Origin: Orthonyx spaldingii
Taxonomy: Eukaryota > Chordata > Aves > Passeriformes > Orthonychidae
DNA length: 64,000 bases
Assembly: GCA_013397795.1 (NCBI GenBank)
Contig: VZTJ01000073.1
Location: forward strand, 364,310 to 428,309
Direction: 5' to 3'
Part shown: positions 59,101-64,000 of the stretch, one piece after another
Layout of the letters: the number at the start of each line of letters is the position of its first letter
How positions within the stretch are numbered: the first letter of the stretch is position 1
Program-made: the position numbers and the translations under genes
Notes under the pieces: generated by a model
What the model saw: the letters and a program-made list of their open reading frames with translations, nothing else
Told to the model about the DNA's origin: nothing
Databases searched by the model: none

Positions 59101-61968
59101 AGACCCTCCTGGAGGCTTCCCAGCCCTGAGCTCTGTGACCCCCCCACAGTGAGGGACTCCCTGCTCGTGCTCCAAGCACCACCAGGGTCATTTTTCCCAC
59201 TGGCGTTTTACTGCCCAGGATCTTTTCCATGAATCACTTTATAGGACAACACTTGCCCAGGATATCTTCACTCATATTACAATGGCCTAAAAATAGTGGA
59301 GTTGTTTCAGGAGGGGGCTCTGTGCCAGCTGCACACTGACACAGCTGGCTGGGGAGAAGCCCATGGCAGGCAAGCAGAAATACTGGAATTATTTCCATTA
59401 CACTTCCATGCTTCACCAGCTCCCTAAAATTACAAAACCCAGCAAAAAGCCCAAGGCTGGATGAATTATAAAAGCAGGCTGCAGCACTCAACCCTCTGAC
59501 TGCACACAGTTGCTTTCCAGCTGCAAAAAACTCCATCTCCTTCCTCTGGCCCCCTCCTTTCCCCATTCTGGGAAGGGGTTTTAATAATTGAGTGCACAAT
59601 GCATCAAGAAAGGACAGGGACAGCACAGAAATAGCCTCTTCCTCAGAGAAGTAGTCTGAGTCTCCCCCAGCTTTCTGGGAAGGATAAACACAGGGAAGTA
59701 GCTCAGCTTCCAAACATCTGCATTCCAAAAACATCTGTATTTCAAAAACAGTCAAGGTCCAGAGGGAGTTCCCAAGGTGAAGGTGATTAGGGCTGGTGGC
59801 TCCTCTGAAGGGTGCAGGTCCCACAGGGTATTCCAGGAGGCTCAGGCTCTCCCAGGGCTGCCCTTCCCCTCTGTCCCAGGAAAACCCTTTCAGGCTGGAT
59901 GAGGAGAGCTCACAGGTTCTGGATGAGGAGAACTCACAGGTCCTGGATGAGGAGAGCTCACAGGTCCTGGATGAGGAGAGCTCACAGGTCCTGGATGAGG
60001 AGAGCTGACCCAGGTCTGACTCCACTCTCTCTGGATGAGTCGTCAGCCACGAGTCACCAACATCTCCCAACAGGCACAGCCTGGCTGCCCCTGCCCCAGA
60101 GCTACCCTGTCCCAGGAGGGTTTTGGCACCCAGAACCCCGGAAAAACCAAATTCAGGTTTACTCTGTGCATTGGCCTTGCTTAGGGATTGCAGGGGAAAA
60201 TGACAACCAAGGGCCTTTGAGGAAACTTCTGTTTATTTCTTTAAGAGCTGTTACAACACAACCCAGCAAGCAAGAAATGTGTTACTAGTTCCTGAAATTT
60301 TACACTTAATTTAAATCTGTCTTCAGCTTGGCACAAAGTGTTGGAAAATCCCCAAACCTCCTTTTTATTACCCAGGGGGTGGCCCAAGATGAGCTTTTCT
60401 GCTTTGAGATCTCAAAAAAACCTCCCACCTTTGCAGGACTGAGCCACTGAAGGGCACAAAGCTGAAGCAAAGGCTCTGCTCTTGCAGCAGGAATGCTGCC
60501 AGAAGCTGGGTTAGCATTCCAGCAGCCTGCTCCAAGTGCTCAGTTAGCTCCTGACTCCAGCACGGTGGTTCAACTTGAAAACCTTTGGAATAAAGAGCTG
60601 TTTCCCTAATGCAATCATCTCTCCAAGTGGAAGGAGGTGAGGCCTTAATAAAGGCACAGAGCTGCTCTCTCTGTATTTCAGAGATAATTACAGGGATAAG
60701 AACACAGGTGAAGGCTTTCTACAGTCTCATTTCTAACTTATCTTAATGATAGTGCATTAAATAATCCCTGCTCCATCTCTGCAAGTGCTCAAGGTTGGAT
60801 GGGGCTTGGAGGACACTGGGATAGTGGAAGGTGGAACTGGAGCTCTGAGGTCCTTCCCAACCCAAACCAGTCTGGGATTCTGGGATAAACAGCTGGAGGA
60901 ACAGTTCCGCACTGAGCAGGAAGGGGGTCAGGGACACAAAGCTGGCTAAAAAAGCTCCTAACCCCAACTAACTCCCTGAATGATCCCACCTTAGGGATCC
61001 CTGGACACAGAGCCAGGCCAACAGCCAGGCTGGAGCCAGGGCAGGAGTTCCACACACCCCAGCTCAGTCTGGAAAGCAAATGGTTTATTCACTGTAGGGT
61101 ATAGTTAGAGAGGGATTTTCCCCAAACACTTTAAAACATGCAAACGCATGGACAACTTTTGTTCTAGGAAGGGCCAGAGCAGTCCTGCCCTTGCTGCTCT
61201 AAACAGAATTTTGCAGGTTTTATTGCAGGATTATTTTTCAGTTCGGGATTTTTTTGTGTGTTTTGGGGTTTTTTTTGTGTATTTATTTGGTATTTATAGA
61301 ATAGCTTCAAACTGAAAGAGGGGAAATTTAGGATAGATATGGGGAAGGAATTGTTCCCTGGGAGGGTGGGGAGGCCCTGGCACAGGGTGCCCAGAGAAGC
61401 TGTGGCTGCCCCTGGATCCCTGGCAGTGCCCAAGGCCAGGCTGGACACTGGGGCTGGGAGCAGCCTGGGACAGTGGGAGGTGTCCCTGCCATGGCAGGGT
61501 GGCACTGGGTGGGCTTTGAGGTCCCTCCCAACCCAAACTATTCCAGGATGACCAATTCCCAGATGCAGAACATGCTCCAGCACCACCTCACTGTGAGGCA
61601 CCAACACAACTCATGGCCCAAGACAAAAACCACTTCAGGGGCAGCACACTGGGAAATGAGCCCCGGGCAGCACCTTCCTGGTGCCAGGCACTTACTGAGG
61701 TCATTGTCCATCTTGAAGGCGATGTCCAGCTGCATGATGAAGAGCATGAACTGGAACCAGGGGCTCATCTCCTTGCTGGGCAGTGGGATGTGCACAGCAA
61801 ACACGATGTCGTTGGCCTCGATCTGCCGGCTCACGGCCTCGTCAAAGTCCTTGAGCTTCTTGCAGTGGTTGGGTCCCCAGGGCATCAGCCACTTGGTTTT
61901 GTGGTGGTTCTTCCTCACGTCAATGCACTTCACTGACATGTAGGGAACAGCTGTAGTGGGGCTGGGAG
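50055..61968 (-). CDS. WLS: WLS (Wntless/GPR177), Wnt secretion receptor, coding exons 2-12
   Basis: WLS is a multipass membrane protein that binds lipidated Wnts and carries them from ER and Golgi to the surface, then recycles through endosomes. Exons (high to low): 61968-61696, 57140-57016, 56553-56392, 55629-55493, 55132-54964, 54790-54693, 54169-54106, 53910-53767, 52472-52389, 50935-50782, 50164-50055. All are flanked by AG/GT and phases agree. They encode 506 residues plus TGA; with 35 from the missing first exon the total is 541, the human length. Exons 2-4 form the luminal beta-rich domain, exons 5-11 the seven-helix Wnt-binding bundle, exon 12 the tail ending KEAQE. No frameshift or stop is present. 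The first coding exon must lie beyond 64000. Confidence 0.98.
50345..50500 (+). mobile_element. CR1 body fragment in WLS intron 11
   Basis: GGGAGCTGGGAAAGAGGCTC, AGCCTGGAGAAAAGGAGGCTC and ACTCCCTGACAGGAGGG, from the internal part of the element. Confidence 0.7.
50782..50935 (-). CDS. WLS: WLS coding exon 11 (last helix)
   Basis: Residues 455-506, [10 protein letters not shown], then a helix through [19 protein letters not shown] and the cytosolic KNYGDDQSN. The acceptor is GGGACAG|GTG and the donor AATG|GTAAGT. Confidence 0.97.
51545..51965 (+). mobile_element. CR1 copy in WLS intron 10
   Basis: About 420 bp, GCCATGGAGCTGCTCCAGGG to CACTCTGTGACTCCACGAT, antisense to WLS. It contains the CTGCCAGAGGGCAG motif at 51734-51747. 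Confidence 0.88.
52389..52472 (-). CDS. WLS: WLS coding exon 10
   Basis: Twenty-eight codons (427-454): GLIFRFKF, then a helix through [18 protein letters not shown]. The acceptor is CTAAACAG|GGG and the donor AGCCAG|GTGAGG. Confidence 0.97.
53767..53910 (-). CDS. WLS: WLS coding exon 9
   Basis: Forty-eight codons (379-426). The helix [20 protein letters not shown] is followed by a cytosolic loop with [17 protein letters not shown]. The last residues, Y-E, start the YEGL endocytosis signal that the next exon completes. The donor is ACGAG|GTAAGG. Confidence 0.97.
54106..54169 (-). CDS. WLS: WLS coding exon 8 (short, weak donor)
   Basis: At 64 nt this is the shortest exon (residues 357-378, [21 protein letters not shown]), a luminal loop. 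The acceptor is strong (CTCTTTGCAG). The donor CTGGCT|GTATCC fits the frame and the known protein, but bases +3 to +6 do not match the consensus. Confidence 0.9.
54246..54470 (-). mobile_element. CR1 copy in WLS intron 7
   Basis: GAATCACAGAATCAGGGAAT and GAAAGACCCACAGGATCATG, of the CTGAGTTGGAAGGGACCCA type; it fills much of the 523-bp intron. Confidence 0.8.
54693..54790 (-). CDS. WLS: WLS coding exon 7
   Basis: Residues 325-357, [20 protein letters not shown] through [10 protein letters not shown], one membrane helix. The donor AGAG|GTGGGT splits an Arg codon that the next exon completes as RGVQL. Confidence 0.96.
54964..55132 (-). CDS. WLS: WLS coding exon 6 (two helices)
   Basis: Residues 268-324. 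Helices lie around [17 protein letters not shown] and [20 protein letters not shown], joined by the conserved SIGFDWTWM loop. The acceptor is CTCCAG|G and the donor ATGATG|GTGAGT. Confidence 0.97.
55493..55629 (-). CDS. WLS: WLS coding exon 5 (first helix of bundle)
   Basis: Residues 223-268. [16 protein letters not shown] leads into a hydrophobic helix around [12 protein letters not shown], then a basic cytosolic turn ([10 protein letters not shown]). The acceptor is TTCCTCAG|GGC and the donor GAGAA|GTGAGT (phase 2). Confidence 0.97.
56392..56553 (-). CDS. WLS: WLS coding exon 4
   Basis: Fifty-four codons in phase 0 (residues 169-222), containing [19 protein letters not shown] and [14 protein letters not shown], the last luminal strands before the helical bundle. 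The acceptor is CTTGTGCAG and the donor CTCGTG|GTGAGT. Confidence 0.97.
56765..56965 (+). mobile_element. Old CR1 fragment in WLS intron 3
   Basis: ACTCTCTGACAGGAGAGTGG, GGGTCAGCCTTTTCTCCCAG and AGGTTTAGGTTAGATATTGT, then a jump to the tail TTCTGTGGTTCTGTGATTGG, so internally deleted. Confidence 0.75.
57016..57140 (-). CDS. WLS: WLS coding exon 3
   Basis: Residues 127-168, reading [18 protein letters not shown] to CTFGSPK. The acceptor is CTGTTGCAG|AG and the donor CCAAAA|GTAAGG. The 125-nt length moves phase from 1 to 0, consistent with both neighbours. Confidence 0.96.
57894..57980 (+). repeat. About 40-bp repeat, two full copies
   Basis: GAACCATCC...GGCTCCA occurs twice and begins a third time. 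Copies differ in length (38 and 42 bp). It lies in WLS intron 2. Confidence 0.85.
58628..58684 (+). mobile_element. CR1-like tail fragment
   Basis: GTGGTTGGACTCCATCTTAA, TTTTCCAACCTAAATGATTCC. Confidence 0.65.
58858..59095 (+). mobile_element. CR1 3' fragment in WLS intron 2
   Basis: GCTTTAAACTGAGAGGGAGC to CCTTCCAACCCAAACAGG, antisense to WLS. Confidence 0.86.
59895..60006 (+). repeat. 24-bp tandem repeat, about 4.7 copies
   Basis: CTGGATGAGGAGA recurs every 24 bp from 59895 to 59991. As 24 is divisible by three it reads as an 8-residue repeat, but it lies inside WLS intron 2 and shows no other coding signal. Confidence 0.95.
60782..60888 (+). mobile_element. CR1 tail fragment in WLS intron 2
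   Basis: GCTCAAGGTTGGATGGGGC to CAGTCTGGGATTCTGGGAT, missing the GGCAGGG segment. Confidence 0.78.
61300..61548 (+). mobile_element. CR1 3' fragment near WLS exon 2
   Basis: AATAGCTTCAAACTGAAAGA to AACTATTCCAGGATG. It ends about 150 bp from the donor of WLS exon 2. Confidence 0.87.
61696..61968 (-). CDS. WLS: WLS coding exon 2 (start of luminal domain)
   Basis: This exon encodes residues 36 (split) to 127 (split), including [11 protein letters not shown], the basic KNHHKTKW motif and [15 protein letters not shown]. The acceptor is ATTCCCAG|CT and the donor CTCA|GTAAGT. It begins the luminal GOLD-like domain after the signal anchor. The 4.6-kb intron that follows on the minus strand is the largest complete WLS intron here. 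Confidence 0.97.
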
Positions 61969-62954
61969 CTGGGAATGCAAGAGAACCACATTTGTAGCAT
62001 CTTCAGACAGCTGACACAGTGGTTTCCCCACCAAAACTCGCAGCTCCCCACTCGACTCTTTGAAGGCAATTTAAAACAAATGCACCCAGTGCTGCTCCTT
62101 CACAGCTCTTTGATCTCACAGACAAGTAATTAAGTTTATTACATCCACAGATGTATTACTGACTTTGTAGTGGGATCAAATTAGGATTAATTGAAGAGCT
62201 GGGATCTGCTGGTTCAGTCTCAGATACTTCGGTCACACAAAATCATCCTGATTTACTGAAATCTTCCCCTGTGCTCACTCAAGCAAATCCACACGGAAAG
62301 CATGTGCCCAGAGAAACGTGGATGGATAAACTAATCCCAGACCTCGTGGTGCTGCAGGGCAGGGCAGGATTCACCCTGGGGATTTGCACCATGCAAAGCC
62401 ACACATCTCCTTGGGCAGGGAGGTTTTCCTCCAGGGCAGTGAGTGGGATGGGAAATGAGACTCTGCAGAAGGTGATTTTCATGTTGTCACCATCCTCGTT
62501 CTGACAGAGAATCCAGGACTCCCCTTACAGATCACAGCCCCCCCAAAAAACTCCAGCAGCAATAACACCACCCTACAAATCCCAATATTCCAACGAGGAA
62601 AACAACCCCAGAGCAAGCTTCACCCTCCTGCTGCCCCCAGCCCTGCACTGCTACACCCAGATGATTCAGCCCTGGCTCCCTTGTAATTTGGGCCCAGCAG
62701 GGTCATCACAGCAGCCAGGAGCCCTGTGGAGCTCCTTCCCCAGCGTGACACCTCGGCACAGGGTGACATCCACACTGCTTCCCACGGCAGGCAGAGGTGA
62801 CTCAACGCCAGGCGGGAGGAAGTTACTCAAAAGCCAAATGTTTATAAACTGCATTTTTTCCATTTTTTCACAGTGCTGAGTTTCATCCAGCTCCAAAGGC
62901 ACAGGGATGCCGGGATAAGGGTGTGCTCCAGGTAACTGGCATGAGCAGGCGGGC

Positions 62955-63008
62955 AGTGCTGGGATAATGGTTGGACTCCCTGACCTTAGAGGGCTTTTCC
63001 AGCTGGAA
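62955..63008 (+). mobile_element. CR1-like tail fragment in WLS intron 1
   Basis: ATAATGGTTGGACTCCCTGA and GAGGGCTTTTCCAGCTGGAA. Confidence 0.6.
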
Positions 63009-63159
63009 GGATAGCGTGAGTACTCCCAGACCCATCCCAGCTCTCTGGGATGCATTGTTGCACTGCTGCATCCCAAACCCTTGCTGCACCCAGGAATCAC
63101 ACAACACTCAGACACTAAAGCAATCCCAAACCCAAACGAGTTCTTGATACCACAATCAG

Positions 63160-63382
63160 GGAATATCCTGAGTGGGAAGGGATGCACAAGGATCAGAGTT
63201 CAACCCCTGGCCCTGCACGGACCCTCCAGCAATCCCCCCTGTGCATCCCTGGAGCAGTGTCCAAGCGCTCCTGGAGCTCGGGCAGGTTTGGGAATGTGCC
63301 CATTCCCTGGGGAGCCTGGGCAGTGCCCAGCACCCTCTGGGGGAAAAACCTTTCCCTGAGATCCAACCTAAACACTGCAGCA
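63160..63382 (-). mobile_element. CR1 copy in WLS intron 1
   Basis: AGGGAATATCCTGAGTGGGA to GAGATCCAACCTAAACACTG, same subfamily as the 32221 and 54246 copies. Confidence 0.8.
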
Positions 63383-64000
63383 ACAAACAGCAAGGTAGAA
63401 TAAAACAAAGCATTCAACAAACAAACAAAAATGAAGCTGCAAGACCAGGGTTACAGAACACTCACGACGTGCCCATAGTGCACAAAACACTGCAATAAAT
63501 GTTGATTCCTCCACTGTGCCTCGATGCAGAGCCCAGTAACCAAGGCTAAAACTGCAGCTGGAAGGGAATATCAGGAATATCGCTGTGAAAGAAGCCAGGC
63601 ATTTCAGCCGAACTCTCTGAGCTCTGTAACTCTGACAGATTCTGGGTGATTTCGAAGGCATTTCTGAATTAAGAGACATCGTTCCCTCCACAGAGAAGCC
63701 GAATGTTTCTTGCTTTGATGCAACTCATTATAGCCATAAATACATGTTTTCATCACTGCCTGATTATGATTTTAAACACTTGGCACGCTCCCTGCAGCCT
63801 CCCCTCTGCCAAAGTTACAGCTTTGAGGAGCATGAGACAATTACTATACATATTCCTCGTCGGGAATCGCGCACCAAACAAACGTCGGCACTTGGCTTCC
63901 ATTACTGATTTGGCTCCTGGCCCATTAAATCCAAGTGAGTGTTGAACCAAGTGGAAAAAAAATGCTTTGTGGAGCTGCAGCCAAGTCAGCCAACAGCATT

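Larger units (their letters stand above)
57141..61695 (-). other. WLS: WLS intron 2
   Basis: This 4.56-kb intron contains four plus-strand CR1 pieces, a two-copy repeat of about 40 bp (57894-57980) and a 24-bp tandem repeat (59895-60006). The 278-codon minus-strand frame at 59234-60070 is mostly unique sequence plus the repeat and has no recognisable domain. Confidence 0.8.
61969..64000 (-). other. WLS: WLS intron 1 (partial)
   Basis: Sequence between coding exon 2 and the missing first coding exon. It holds two CR1 pieces, (62.95 and 63.16 kb) and a low-repeat stretch from 63.6 kb to the window end. I see no exon in it. Confidence 0.75.

Noticed and set aside
59796..60008. An 8-residue repeat protein ([12 protein letters not shown]) in plus-strand frame
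   Set aside because: It is produced by a 24-bp tandem repeat inside WLS intron 2, with no start context, domain or splice evidence.

Overview
This is vertebrate nuclear DNA, almost certainly from a bird and probably a songbird. It is GC-rich, carries spliced genes with GT/AG introns and CpG islands, and contains more than 40 truncated copies of CR1, the dominant avian LINE. The four genes present are those of the human 1p31.3 block GADD45A - GNG12 - DIRAS3 - WLS, in the same order and orientation. Placement on avian chromosome 8 is inferred from that synteny, not shown by the sequence.

Layout. Positions 1-11.7 kb hold no recognisable gene, only CR1 copies, minisatellites and small CpG-rich patches. 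GADD45A (+) runs from its promoter at about 12.23 kb, through a start codon at 12447, into an 893-base assembly gap (12460-13352) that hides the rest of exon 1 and exons 2-3. It reappears as the last exon (13723-13836) with a 3'UTR ending near 14.48 kb. GNG12 (-) converges on it. Its two coding exons are at 17326-17451 and 17981-18076, its main poly(A) signal is probably near 16.47 kb, and its likely non-coding first exon lies in a CpG island at about 33.46-33.6 kb that is interrupted by two small gaps. DIRAS3 (-) is a single intact coding exon at 43088-43684 with a CpG-rich, minisatellite-rich 5' side reaching 45.0 kb. WLS/Wntless (-) fills the right end: eleven coding exons between 50055 and 61968 give residues 36-541. 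The first coding exon (signal anchor) lies beyond the right edge, and the 3'UTR runs to about 48.01 kb.

The products do not form a pathway. GADD45A is a stress-response scaffold, GNG12 is a prenylated heterotrimeric G-protein gamma subunit, DIRAS3 is a Ras-like GTPase, and WLS is the Wnt cargo receptor. They are a conserved chromosomal neighbourhood, packed here into about 50 kb.

I found no prokaryotic, CRISPR, phage or tRNA features and no clearly novel biological system. The most interesting signals are: an avian DIRAS3 that looks like DIRAS1/2 in length but already has Ala at the Ras Gly12 position; a GADD45A gene that will look missing because of a gap; an inverted octamer pair around a CCAAT box in its promoter; CR1 copies that carry a CTCF-like motif; convergent poly(A) signals between GADD45A and GNG12; and several candidate conserved non-coding elements.
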